A stretch of DNA of 64,000 nt from NCBI GenBank assembly GCA_001630475.1, contig KV419396.1, positions 1,012,877 through 1,076,876 of the forward strand, in the 5' to 3' direction. Shown one piece after another: positions 32,510-45,860 of the stretch (positions are counted from its first letter, which is position 1; every line of letters begins with the position of its first letter). The translations under genes and the position numbers were made by a program. The DNA comes from Sistotremastrum niveocremeum HHB9708. Taxonomy: Eukaryota > Basidiomycota > Agaricomycetes > Sistotremastrales > Sistotremastraceae. The notes below the pieces were generated by a model, which was not told the origin of the DNA, searched no databases, and was given only the letters and a program-made list of their open reading frames with translations.

Positions 32510-34858
32510 TCAAAGCCTTTGAGGTAACCAATGCCCCTTCATCGTCCTAGCCAATTCCTGCTCAATGTCCCGTGCCGGAGATGCCACCCGAGATACCGCT
32601 ACAGTGTTCGAATATTGATGTAGTAGAGAGCGACCTTGAGAAAACGATGTCCTGGGATCCTGGTCCAGGATTGACTCAAGTTCTGGGCTTTCAGAGAAGG
32701 CAGAGTCATCGATTAGCAAGTCGAAGTAGGCTTCTTCATCAACATCAACAGGCTCATCAGCTGCTGGATCTGGCGCAAAGTTCGCGAATAGAGGCATTTC
32801 GACTTGATCTTGATCGATGTCCACATCCATGGGTTGATCCTCGAAGAAAGAGTGACTGTCGACAACAGCCAGTCCTTGGAAGTCGCACTGTCCGGGAATC
32901 CCTTCTGCAGATATGATCGGATAAGTGAGGTCGACGAGGTTTTCTTCTCCGGCGTCGTAGTATTCGCCACATTCCTCGTTCTGGTCTTCATAAAGGAGTG
33001 GATAAGAAAGATCGTATTCCGGTTTCTCGTGCTCATAAGCGAATTCTGATCGAGTATCATTGAGCATGTAACCATGAGAGTCCATGAATTCGGCAGATAG
33101 TTCGGCGGGTTCTGTATAGTAGAGATTTTCATCGGATCGATCCCGGGATGGCCGGTCATCCTGGAAATAGTGGAATGTCTCGCCGGCAAAAGATCCTTCG
33201 TCTTGCGTCACGGCTCGATGTATGGCGTTTCCGGTAGTAAACATGTTCTGGAGAGAAGTTAAGCTGGGAGAGTAGTCGATCCGAGGAAGAGGACCTGCGG
33301 AAGGCGAAGGTCCCTTCTCTTCGTAGTCGAACAGTGTAGGTAAAACTGACGGCATTCTCTTGTTACTTGAGAAGACAGCAATAGGGGCGCGTTGTGAGGC
33401 TGATTGTGAAGGCGCAAGAGAAGCAAGTGAGGATGGAGAGGCAGATGTCCGTTGAGCCGTGAGCATGGGTTCATCGACAACTGGCGTAACACCATTCTCG
33501 CTGAGATGTGACGGCGATTTATGAGAAGAAGAGGCTGAAGAAGTCTTCATTTCGTCCAGAGGTTCCTTTCGGACTGCAGGGACCTGAAGAATCGAGGCAG
33601 TATCTTCGGGAAGGGGACGGTCAAGTTCGATGTCCCAAACGACAGACGATTTTTCGGTCAAGTCGACGCCACTTTTTTTCTGAGCAAGATTCTTCTCTGT
33701 CCTAGAGACAGGGTTGGACACGATTTCCGAGTGGTCCGATGATGCATCGTTGTTCTCTTTTCCACCTCGAGTGAAATACTGTGACGTCGCCCCTTTCGCG
33801 TCCTGTATTCGCAAGATTTTGACCGAGGAGATATCGGAGTCTGCGTCTTCGGGGATCTTCTGCGACGGTGCAGGTCGAATGGAATTCAGGAACTTGCTCT
33901 CGGAAAACGATACCGCTTGCCCTACGCTACGTGAGTGATCTTCCATCTCCATGAAACAAGCTACTCACCCTTTTTGACACGCCGTTGATCTGTAGCAGTT
34001 CTAGTAGATGCTTTCCCCTTACTGAAGACTCCAAAATTCATATTAGGTTTCAGCTGTAAACGATTATCGTTCGTCATCTCGCCTAATCATCGGTTGAGAA
34101 ATATAGCTTTACCGTAAGCCTTTCTTTGCCAACGTTTTTTGCCGAAAACTTTTCCATCAGAGCGAGACCAGGTGATATTTTGGCCTTCTTGGTAGTTTTG
34201 CCTTTCTGACGCTTTTTACCGTCGTCGTCGGAGCAAGACGGAGAGTGGTTGATTTGTGGTTTGATGATCTCTCGTCTGGCGCGCTTTCTCTCGCGACGCT
34301 CGGCTAATCCTAAAACGATGAGGGTTAGAAAATAACCATGCGCCAGAAGAGAAACTTACTCATATCATGTTCCGTCATTTCCGTATCGATTTTGGCAGAA
34401 GAAGAAGCTAGTTTCTTTTCGTCTGCTTTTTTGGGCCTATTTTCTTTGGTTTGGTCTTCCCGATTATTCAGTGATCTTTCGGGCCTGTTCTCTTTTGCAC
34501 GCGCCGAAACTCTTTGCCTCGACTTCTTTTGATGAGCCTCATCTCTAGATTCTGCCTGTCCTACTCTCTTGCTCTTTCCTCCGTCTGCGACAGGCTCGGG
34601 GGCATTCGGAACCCGAGGTTTGAGGACAGGACTAGCAAGACATCTAACTTCGAAGACGCTGTTTTCTCTATCTTCGGCATGTGCTGCGTTTAGGTCTGAA
34701 CCGTGGGCCAGAGTCTTGTATTCTCTTGCGCCGTCGCGTGCGTAAGATGGTAGATGAGGCTTCTGTGACGCCACATATCGCTTCAAGTATTCGTCCCTGT
34801 CGATTTTAGAGAATGCAGGACCACGGATTGCGACCTCGGTCAGCGGAGCAGAGTCCAT
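32510..34858 (-). CDS. Large acidic/basic disordered protein, probably nuclear, unknown function
   Basis: The start is the ATG at 34858 (MDSAPLTEVAIRGPAFSKID); the further upstream codon at 34864 is GTG. A short conserved-looking N-terminus is followed by a Lys/Arg/Glu-rich stretch. The next exons read GLAERRERKRARREIIKPQI, KISPGLALMEKFSAKNVGKE and LKPNMNFGVFSKGKASTRT, a basic patch that looks like a nuclear localisation signal and a short conserved motif. The final long exon (to 32510) is acidic and Ser-rich, containing QAVSFSESKFLNSIRPAP and ending ELARTMKGHWLPQRL. About 720 residues, four or five introns. I do not recognise a domain. The SPGLALMEKF..NVGKERLTL block and the C-terminal tail look selected. 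Confidence 0.75.
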
Positions 34859-35235
34859 GGGCACAGCTGTCTCAGTCGAGCCCCAGGATGCGAGTGAGCC
34901 AGGAGAACAGAGCTGCAGACGACGTCACTTTCTGTCACAAACGATCGGCGTCGGAGTTTAAAAACGCAGCCAGGTGTCCGATTTGGAGTGTCTGGCGAGT
35001 GGCTGATCGCACTATTTATGCCGAGACCTCAGATGAAAATGATCCGTCGCCCATTAGGTAACAAATCTGATGTTTGGCTTTTTTATCTTCTCTAAATACA
35101 TGTCAAAATCCGAAGGAAATATCGTCATAGTCTCTCGTTCCGCTGCCACGAATACTGTGCATCAAGGAGTATACACAAAGAAAGGATTTCTAAAAACAGA
35201 GTCAGTATCACCTCAGTCGCATGGAAATATTTTAC
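34859..35235. other. Intergenic region
   Basis: This lies upstream of the disordered-protein gene (start 34858, minus) and downstream of the permease gene (end 35236, minus). Likely promoter of the former; AT-rich from about 35060 on. No gene seen. Confidence 0.4.
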
Positions 35236-37386
35236 TTACTCCTTGTCAGTCATATCGAGGAAAGCGTGTTTCTCCCGTTCTCTCTCAACATCTTCATCAG
35301 TCCATCCTTTGGCCTGTATGAGCTCAGCTAATTTGACGGCCTTCTGCCTGTTCAGCCGATAGTTGATGAAGCGGAGGAGGAGAGTGATGAAGAGCTGAGC
35401 GATCAACAAGACCATGATGGCGATCTTCCCCGGGATATAAGCGGGCGCATCCTTGGGCAAGAAGATCTCTGTGCCGACAATGTTGCCGAGAGCAAATGTA
35501 AAGAGAGTCATGGCATTGATGGTGACTTTCTTCGTGTGTCCGGCCGTGTTGGTCGCATTATAAGCATAAACGAGGGACAAAGCAGCGCCGAATGTGCCTA
35601 TAATCTGATTAGTCGAGTTACGTATCGTATCCATTGCGAAAGCGTACCGATAAGATAAGTAGCGAACAGGAGAGCGCCCTTTTCGCCTGAGTTGTTGAGA
35701 CCGATCAGCATGGCCGAGCCGACGATCGTTGGAACAATTGCGAAGATGATTGGGAGCATCCGTTCACCCTTAGAAATATTATTAGCCTCCTATTGAAGAC
35801 ATATGCTACGAGGCTACTGACCTTTTTGTCCGAGTACCAGCCACATCCCAAGGTGGTCAATGCACCAATAGCACCGCCTGGCGTATTCAGGATCAAAACT
35901 TGCTTAGATCTGTCCATAGGCGATCAGCGACTATGCAGGAAAGACAGAGAGAGAATCTTACGTGTATCCGAAACTCTATGGATCAGGTGAAGTGCGTGAG
36001 TGATCATAGACAAGTGACCTGGACAGTCATGTTTACCTTAACAATCAGATTAGTGACTATATCCAAGCGTAAGAAAAAATGTCTTTCTATGTCAAGGATG
36101 TCACTTACAGTTACTCAATCCTCCGTTGGGGATACTGGCTGAAGAAAGGACTGTTGGTCACTCGGACTTTCACGCGGTGGAAAGGGACTCACTGGTCATG
36201 ACCGTCAACAAAATCAACCAGGTGCGGACATCGGTGATGGCTTCCCAGACTTGGTATCTCTTGAAGTGGTGGTTTTCAGTACCGCCTTGATCGTTTCGAA
36301 CACGTTCCAAACATGCGATCCTCTCCTCTCTTGTCAACATCCTGGCGTGAACAGGAGAATCTGGAAGGAACAACAGAACGATGATCCCGACAACAATCGC
36401 CAAAGACCCAAGAAGGAGGTAAAGAATGCGGTATGCAGCAAATGGGCTCTTGATGAACGAAATGCCATACGCGACGAAGCCTAGATCTGTTCAGACGATC
36501 GAAATTTAAAGCAAATGAACCAAAAACGAACCGCCGAATATAGCAGTGACTCCGTTCATCACGTAGAACCAAGAGACACGACGTGCCTAAACGCAGTTTA
36601 GACTGAGCGAACAAGTAAAATCGCGGTCGGCATACCTGTTCATCCTTCTTGTAGAACATGCCAATCAAGAGAATCAAGATTGGCGCAACACATGATTCTA
36701 ACATGCCTAAGGGAACAATTTCCTTCAATGATTTTTGTTTGATCATCTATAAAAGAGGTGCTTACCCATGATGAACCGGAGTGCGAAGAATGCACCAAAT
36801 CTCGGAGTAACCGCTTGCATCATGAGAATCATGCCCCAAAGACAGACATTTACCCCTAAAACTGGAATCAGATATGACAGATGGAGCTGATGATAGTACA
36901 TACCAAGGTATTTGGCTATCCGCAGGCGTTGAGCGATGTACTGGGTGGGAAACTCCCAAACCAAGAACCCAATGTAGAAAGCCGCAGAGACCAAGTTGTA
37001 ATGTTGACCTGTGATAGGGAGGCCCATGATACTGTAATCGCAATGAATCTCCTGATCGAAAGACAGAAAGGTCGTGTGACTAACCTCGCATACGACAGAG
37101 TATTCTTGTCCAAGAATTGAGTGAAATAAACGGCAGCACAGATGGTCGGGATCGTCCAATCCAACTTCCTTCGAAGCTTGGCATAATATTCTTCGGTGAA
37201 GACTTCAGTTCTCAAAGTGCCGACAAGTTTCAAAGCTTCGTCTCCGTCCAAAGATTCAGACTCGACAGACTGGGTGGAGACTACCGCCGTGGGATCATGC
37301 TTTTCGTCATGACTGCTGATCTGAGATTTGCGTTCGCTTTCCTCAGGATCGGGTCGCGTTCGTTGTCGTGGCTCGTTGTCAGACAT
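35236..37386 (-). CDS. Major facilitator permease, Dal5/anion:cation symporter family
   Basis: Twelve-helix plasma-membrane transporter of the allantoate permease group (substrates in relatives: allantoate, nicotinate, vitamins and other organic anions). ATG 37386 opens a hydrophilic N-terminus. Membrane parts include YFTQFLDKNTLSYASIMGLP, YIGFLVWEFPTQYIAQRL, WGMILMMQAVTPRFGAFFAL and ESCVAPILILLIGMFYKKDE, then SLAIVVGIIVLLFLPDSPV and the second half (TNLIVKSFGYTNKQVLILNT, GALTTLGCGWYSDKKGERML). It ends EKHAFLDMTDKE. Motifs DKNTLSYAS and LPDSP are typical of the Dal5 group. About 540 residues; about ten introns. The exact substrate cannot be told. Confidence 0.9.
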
Positions 37387-37791
37387 AATTAATCAGCTCA
37401 GTAAAGTCGTTAGGAAGCAAGGTGGGCGAGCGAGAGCTAAGACTCCATCGAGAAGAGAAGTACGCTTTAAATATGGATTCCAAACCACTCCATGTGCTCC
37501 CAATGGTTCGGTCCATATCTGGGGACAAGTCTATAACAGATAACGGCCCTTCGCTCATAGGCATCCCACGGCTGTGGAACGGTGGGCTGAGGTACACCAA
37601 TAAAGGCAAATAGAAGAACCCAATCTGAGTTCGATAGCATTACCGCATTCGGCGTCGCGATTTCAGAGGAACGTCAATGCGATATCGAATTTTATTGATC
37701 CTCAAAATTGCACAGCAGATAAACATGATAAGAGGGAGAGTAAAAATTAAGGGTGAAGATAATATGCCATGGCAGCACGAAACGCCGTGCC
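37387..37791. other. Intergenic region upstream of the permease
   Basis: This holds the permease promoter and the thiolase 3' untranslated region. The sequence is AT-rich from about 37680 to 37760. No further gene is seen. Confidence 0.4.
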
Positions 37792-39312
<1,521 letters not shown>

Positions 39313-39457
39313 CGTTCGATTATTTATTTAGGGCCAAAATGAAAAGTCACGCCAGTTTCAAGTTTGACCACTTTGATCTGATACAAGTTCTGTTTGGAAA
39401 CACTAAAATGAACGCCCGGGTCGGACGACTTGGACGTTCTGGTCTGACTAAGGGAAA

Positions 39458-40269
39458 TCACATTCTCAGGTCCACCGCGCTACTTAACACGCTAAACCAA
39501 GCTCCCATCCAACGCGCTAGGCCATCCTCTCCCACCCAATCCATTTCTCCAATATCGTTTAATATTTCCTGAACTGCAGTTGACGTCTCGCAGGGATGAA
39601 AATACCAGCACGGAGTTCCCAAAGTCGGATGATCGCCCTGAGATAGAAGTGGAAAGGGAGAAGCTATCGGAGTGATTGCATAGCTATTCATCTCGCTGTT
39701 CGGTCGGCTGTGTGCGTTGAGCAGACGAAGCGCCTCGATGTCACGGAGTCCAAGTGTCGAACCGTCTGATTGATGCCTCAGTTTAGCCATAGTCGGAGAA
39801 CTCTGCCACCAGACTCACTCGCATCGAACGCGGAGAAGTAGAAGGTGGGGACTTGAAACGTCGCAGAATACACAATGAATTGGTCAATAGTGACCGTCCT
39901 TGCTTGAGACTTGACCGTTGGTGGACTTAGCGCGCTCTCATCGCCACCGTCTTCTTGTTGGCCGACATCGTCCATCTCGAACTCGAGGCTCTCTGCAGGA
40001 TCATTCGGGATGTTGGTGGCATCTAGGTCATCTGAAACAGATGTCGAGCGAACACGGGTCAAGTATCCATAGCCAGTCAGCTTTCGCGATTTTCAGAACG
40101 TGTTTGTCGGCGAGACAGATTGGCATACAGAATGGGGACACCAGCGCCAGTCTTCATATATAGATTTGAGAAAGCTATTGGTGCCAATCAAGGCCGAACG
40201 TCGTTCAAGAAAGGCCCGACATGCTTGATCGAACTGGACGCGAGTTAGAGTAGCCGGCGCGGTAACCAT
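39458..40269 (-). CDS. ATG10: Autophagy E2-like enzyme Atg10
   Basis: E2-like enzyme that transfers Atg12 to Atg5 in autophagosome formation. ATG 40269 reads MVTAPATLTRVQFDQACRAF, then WRWCPHS joined to LTGYGYLTRVRST. The central exon contains VTIDQFIVYSATFQVPTFYF, and the last exon GDHPTLGTPCWYFHPCETST and ARWMGAWFSVLSSAVDLRM. The HPC motif supplies the catalytic Cys and the flanking pattern is that of Atg10 rather than Atg3. About 230 residues; two or three introns. An upstream ATG at about 40299 is possible. Divergent from RPS1, 158 bases between starts. Confidence 0.87.
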
Positions 40270-40427
40270 AGGATAATGATTTGAAACTCCGATAGCCATC
40301 AACTGTACAGTTGACGCGCCATAAACTCCGATCTCCCATCCATCCACACTCCTCCGCCTCGTCACCTACCTCCTCCGTTCCCGCCTTCAAGACTCAAGCG
40401 GCGAGGTCCTCTCCTTAACATCAAAAT

Positions 40428-41412
40428 ATGGCTGTCGGTAAAGTACGTGGCCCGAATTTCCAGTTAAATAGGATATTCATCAACGTCGTGTTCAGAACAA
40501 ACGCCTGTCTAAAGGCAAGAAGGGTATTAAGAAGAAGGTCGTCGACCCCTTCTCTCGTAAAGGTGTGTTTATATCTACCTCTCCTCGCCGCTCTGCTCTG
40601 ACCATGGCTCCAGATTGGTATGATATCAAGGCTCCGTCAATTTTCGAGACTCGGAATGTGGGGAAGACTTTTGCCAACCGATCCCAGGGCCTTAGTATGC
40701 TTTATCATTTCTGATACTGACACCCTTTTCTCATCGTACGTTCAGAAAATGCCAACGACTCGTTGAAGGGTCGGATACTCGAGGTGTCGCTGGCGGATCT
40801 CAACAAGGATGAGGACTCGTCGTTTAGAAAGATTAAGCTGCGGGTCGACGAGGTCCAGGGCAAGAACTGCCTCACCAACTTCCACGGAATGGACTTCACT
40901 TCAGATAAACTGCGCTCACTTGTCCGCAAGTGGCAGACTCTGATCGAAGCCCACGTCGATGTTAAAACCACCGACGGCTACCTCATCCGCCTCTTCGCTA
41001 TTGGCTTCACCAAGCGACGACCTGCGCAGGTGAAGAAGACCACCTATGCCAAGACGAGTCAGATCCGGGAAATTCGCAAGAAGATGTTCGAGATCATGAC
41101 CCGGGAGGCAACCAGCGTCGACCTGAAGGAGTTGGTTCAGAAGTTCGTGCCGGAAGCCATTGGCAGGGAGATTGAGAAGGCCACCCGATCCATCTACCCC
41201 CTCCAGAACGTCTACATCCGCAAGGCGAAGATCCTTAAATCGCCCAAGTTCGACATGTCAAAACTTCTCGAGCTCCACGGCGAGACTACTGATGTATGTA
41301 CTCCTCTGTTTCATTGTGTAAGTTCATTGCTGATTGACTTCCGCTCTTGCAGGAGACCGGTACGAAGATTGTCAAGGACTTCAAGGAGCCCGAAATCCTC
41401 GCTTCCGTATAA
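40428..41412 (+). CDS. RPS1: 40S ribosomal protein S1 (eS1/S3a)
   Basis: Small-subunit ribosomal protein near the mRNA exit. Exon 1 is only 15 bases (MAVGK, 40428-40442). Exon 2 from 40496 gives [20 protein letters not shown], the next [20 protein letters not shown], and the long exon [40 protein letters not shown] and KVKILKSP-type sequence, ending [14 protein letters not shown]. The tiny first exon is usual for highly expressed fungal ribosomal protein genes. About 257 residues, four introns. Confidence 0.97.
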
Positions 41413-41646
41413 AACTTTTCTTCGCATCGATACTATCTCTATCGCATGTTTTTTCTCGTAGGTTGGTATACTACATGACATAATATGAGCCATATGCATA
41501 CCTCCTGCAATGTTATGGGCCAAATTCAATACCTTGTGTGATCCCTGCTTTTTTTTGAAGTAGGTTCGGCTGTCCAAGCTTCGGAATCCACGTTTGGCAA
41601 GATTGGCCGAGATTAGATCGTGCTGCACTTGAGTTCTATCACCAAC

Positions 41647-42349
41647 ATGGCCGACGTCCAACTCATTCGTGAAAAGCTGGGAGTGCATCCCGACTTTCCC
41701 AAGAAGGTCTATTTTACTCGTTATCCAATGATCATATGACTGGACCTCCGCTCAGGGCATCGTCTTCCTAGATCTCTTTCCGATTCTTCGAGATCCCGTC
41801 GCTTTCGAAACTCTCATCACTCATCTCGTCCATCACTTGACTTCCTATACGATTCCGAATGCAGCTGTCAAGAAAATAGATGTCGTGGTTGGACTCGATG
41901 CGAGAGGCTTCTTGTTGGGACCGATTATAGCACTTCGTCTTGGAGCCGCTTTCGTGCCCGTAAGGAAAAGGGGAAAGCTTCCAGGCCAATGCGATACAGT
42001 GGTCTATGAGAAAGAGTACGGCGCCGTGAGTTCAACAGCTTAGCTTGCTCTCAATGATGGTGCTTATTTCTCCTAGGACGCATTCGAGATGCAGGCCGGT
42101 GCTATTCCTGAAGGCAGCAATGTTGTTGTCGTCGATGATCTGATAGCCACTGGTTCGTTATTTCTTTTCTTGAAACAAAATCAATTAATGAATACATGTC
42201 TAGGTGGATCAGCCAAAGCAGCGGGAGATCTTATCGCTAAGCAAGGTGGCAAAACTCTCGAATACCTTTTTGTCATCGGATTGCCATTCCTCAGCGGCCA
42301 TGAGAAGCTTGATGCTCCGGCCTACAGCATCGTCCAATCAGACGAATAG
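41647..42349 (+). CDS. APT1: Adenine phosphoribosyltransferase
   Basis: Salvages adenine to AMP using PRPP. ATG 41647 reads MADVQLIREKLGVHPDFPKK, then GIVFLDLFPILRDPVAFETL after the first intron. The flexible loop and base-binding part are VVVGLDARGFLLGPIIALRL and KRGKLPGQCDTVVYEKEYGA; the PRPP motif is VVVVDDLIATGGSAKAAGDL, spliced across an intron after the ATG codon pair. It ends KLDAPAYSIVQSDE. About 190 residues, normal for class I APRT. It starts 234 bases after RPS1 on the same strand. Confidence 0.97.
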
Positions 42350-42404
42350 AGCATACCAGAAAGCAGTTTAACTTATTATCGTACAGGGTTGTCGTGAACA
42401 TCAT

Positions 42405-45400
42405 TTACATAATAACGATTAAGTTGACTAACGGCCGTCCATTAAGATATAGTAACTGGCCATTCTCTACTTTTTGGTTCGTCTGAGTGACCGGTTCTGT
42501 AGCCTCCTCGGCTTCCACCGAGACCAAGAGTTCGAGTTCGTAGCGTTCCGCAAAATCCAGAAGAGCTAGAACTTGAGCACCCGACGTCTTTGGCAAGACT
42601 ACAAGGGCTGTCTCCTGCAGATCAGTTCCATCATCGTGCACATCCCCACTGGGATTCAACGGATGGTCTTGTTGACTGATGACGATGACTCCTGCAGCAC
42701 CCGCCAGCGTCGCTTGACGAAGTTTTGTGACGAATGCGCAATCCCCCCGCTGGACGATGACAACGGAATGAAGTGGTATTGAACCGGGCCTATAAGTAGC
42801 GCAACCAAGAGGGTTTTTAGGGTCCTTCACAACTCGAAGATTTGGACTTCTGAAAGCCAGGATTGATCCTGTATTGTAGAGCGGCGCCGGATCGCCGCCA
42901 AAAAGGGATGTGAAGGCCGTCACAGTGATTTCATGAGCCCCGTTCTGATAGTTGGCGAGGTAATCGGAGACCGTTTCCGATGTTGGAAAGGTGAAGTGCA
43001 GTCTTACGTCCCTGCGTCTCTCTTGCTGATCGTTTGAATCGGCCCGCGTACCTCCCCAAGCTTCGAAGTCGACTGACTCGTCGCGAATATAGACCTTCTG
43101 CCCATTGCCAACGCGGTATGGGCCAACTTCAAGGAATGAGCACTACGATGAAACTTCAACTGAGTCGAAGACTTACGCTTTGTAACGTCGTAGCCTTTAC
43201 CGTCGATGCGAGTCACGATATGTGTACGGATACCAGTAACATTGGTAATCATGAAACCATCTGGTATACGCTGCATTTTGTCCGACCCAGGATGAGGGTC
43301 TTCCGGTACTGCGGTTCCAGTGGGAGACAAAACGAAGTCATACGTCTAGGTTCGATTTAGTCGGGATCTTTAGGGTAGATAAAGGACCTCACGTAAACAT
43401 CGACTGCGCGCGGTACTTCACACCAGCCATTTTCACTCCAATACGGTGAATCACTGCCTTCAATAAAGTCTTTGAATTTCGGTGCTAAGTTTCCAATCAC
43501 TAGATGCCGAGCCCATTCAGCGTCGCCTCGTCCACGAATCCCAGTTGCGAGGCCATCGGTGGGATCTGTAAACGGCGGCTCGTGATGAGTTTCATAGACT
43601 GGGCATTCTTGATGTTCGACACCCCGCATTTTTCTTCTAATCTCAGACAGTGGCTTGAGATGAGTTGAGTTAAGAGTCAATATGTGGCCTTCAGTTGTGA
43701 AGACAAAATTTGAATCATCGTCGTGAATAGGATGTTGCTCGTCAAACAACAGCGTTAGATACTAGGGGTCAGGTTTTCAACTTAGGCGTTACGATCATTC
43801 ATAATAGCATCACCTACTTTCAAGGTTTCCGAAAGAACAAAAGACTCCATTCGGTCATCTCTAGTATTGTTATGAAGGTCCAGAATGCCAGTCAAGCCAC
43901 ATTCGACTTTAGCACGCGCAATGATGTCCTCAAGAACTCGCTCTCCGACGTCGAGATAGAAGGAATCACGGGTGGCCTAAAGTCAAATGAGATTTATGTT
44001 GTATAAATGCTGTATGTGAATACCCTGTACAGAAAATATGTTGATTCAATAAATTCTGTAGTGAATGTAAGAGCATTCAGCAATGAATGTCACGATCACT
44101 GACCTGGGCGAAGGGGGTACTGTCGAGCAACAGATTGACCGAAGTTAATATCGAAGACTTCCGGCATCCCAGAATACCGTCTCCATAAGTTCCAATCTAA
44201 TCGTTTACTGTAATAAGTCCGAAAATAATAACGGTCGCTGTGTCATACTTACAAATTAGATGCGATTTGATAGCATTGTCAACGTCACCCGCTAGGACCT
44301 GTAAGCCGGGCCAAAATGCGGACAAAGAGTCCGTGGTAGCATATGCTATGTCCCCACTGTTAATCCAAACGCTGCGATACTACTCTGAGTGAGCATTTGA
44401 CCAAATGCCGGAATAGATAACATACCCAAAAGCCATCGTTGCTGCGAACATATCGCATGACAGAGGCATAGGCCTCTTGAAAGACGTCAAGAAATTCAGC
44501 ATCGCCTGACAGATGGTCAACGAAAGGACCACCGGAGGGAAATATGCGCACCACTCATGATATACCACTTTAAAGCGTATTCATAAAAAGAATCTGCAGT
44601 TCGCGTTCAACGACATGATAAGAAGCTTGGGTTGGGAATATGTACCAATTCCAGCCCCGATTGTGTTAACTGTTGGGGGTATCCATGCCTTGATGAAAGG
44701 TTGAGTTACAGATAAACCACTTATGAAAATGCTGCTGACACCTGTCCATATGTTTACTCCATTTCCTACAAGCCCGATGTCCGATCGCTGATTCCACAAA
44801 GCGAAGAAGGCTTTATGCGCGGCCTTTTCGAATCTATCATCTCCGGACAACCTAGACAAGGTTGCGAACTCCAGTATAAGTGATCCCGCCCCTGCCGTAC
44901 CTATATGTGCTCATAAGATTAGATCCCGCAGACGAATGCAATTATGGGACGTACATGACTCGATAGTTTCATTGAAAGGCACTCCGTGTCGCAGGTTAAC
45001 CTACACAGAATGAATAAAATATCGTATCAGAATATGGCATGAGCGCATACCCTTGCATAAGGTATTCCGGTGGCCGTTTTGAAAGCTGGCAGTAGCCTTC
45101 TGCCTAAATCATGGGCTAACTCCAATAACTCTCCACGGTACCAGTCAAGGTAATGGGGACCATTCTTGTCGGATGCGTATATGTGGCCCGATAGAAGACC
45201 ACCAAGGGCACGTATGGTTATTTCGAAAACTTGCGGCCGAGTGTTCACGTCGAACGAGACGTATTCAATGACCTTGCGCACGGCTTTATCGAAACCTGGC
45301 TGGTCTCTCAGAACAACAAAGGAATCCAGGACCTAAGTTCAATTAGAATTAAGGTAGAGCAGCCGGAACGAAGTTTACGAACGTCAAGCAGGGTTAAAGA

Positions 45401-45749
45401 AACATTCGCGGCCACGTCGTTGTTCCCGAAATTGTCACTAGTCGGTGTTGTTCAGTACATCGACCGACAACTATCAAGTCGTGTGCTCATACGGGTTCTG
45501 CCAATCCGGTCCTCTTCCGAAACACGAGAGAGGTCGTAGTTCATCCAGCGGGAATGCATAACGCATATAGTTGTTATAGCCGTGGTACCAGAGGTCGCGT
45601 GTCCGGTTTAATGCATCCTGCTTTCGAGCATTCGTCCATTTTGCTTCAACAAACGGAAGTCCAGATACGTTCTGCTGCCACGAAGAAATATCAAGGCCTA
45701 TGATGAGCAATGGTATGAACGTTCGTCGCCATAGTCTCCGAAAGGTCAT
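42405..45749 (-). CDS. EDEM/Mnl1-type glycoside hydrolase 47 with C-terminal PA domain
   Basis: ER mannosidase of the EDEM/Htm1 class, trimming N-glycans on misfolded glycoproteins for ER-associated degradation. ATG 45749 gives MTFRRLWRRTFIPLLIIGLD, a signal peptide/anchor. GH47 motifs follow in order: LWYHGYNNYMRYAFPLDELR, VFEITIRALGGLLSGHIYA, ESCTAGAGSLILEFATLSRL, RSDIGLVGNGVNIWTG, YPLRPEFIES (catalytic Glu), RDDRMESFVLSETLKYLTLL and FTTEGHILTLN (calcium-binding Thr). After a spacer, SVVIVQRGDCAFVTKLRQAT and AGAAGVIVISQQDHPLN form a protease-associated (PA) domain, as in EDEM3-like proteins. Many introns; about 850-900 residues. Convergent with APRT, divergent from the zinc-ribbon gene. Confidence 0.9.
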
Positions 45750-45860
45750 GACACGGCTGAGGTTAAGAAGCCGCGTCGTGGCAGTGCGTAACTTTCTAAA
45801 CTCTAAGCGACTGACGGCGCCAATATACTCAGGCTTTTTGTCGCATTTGACCACATCATC

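Noticed and set aside
39440-39560. tRNA-like look of a GC-rich segment
   Set aside because: No acceptor stem or T-loop pairing could be formed, and it codes for the end of Atg10.
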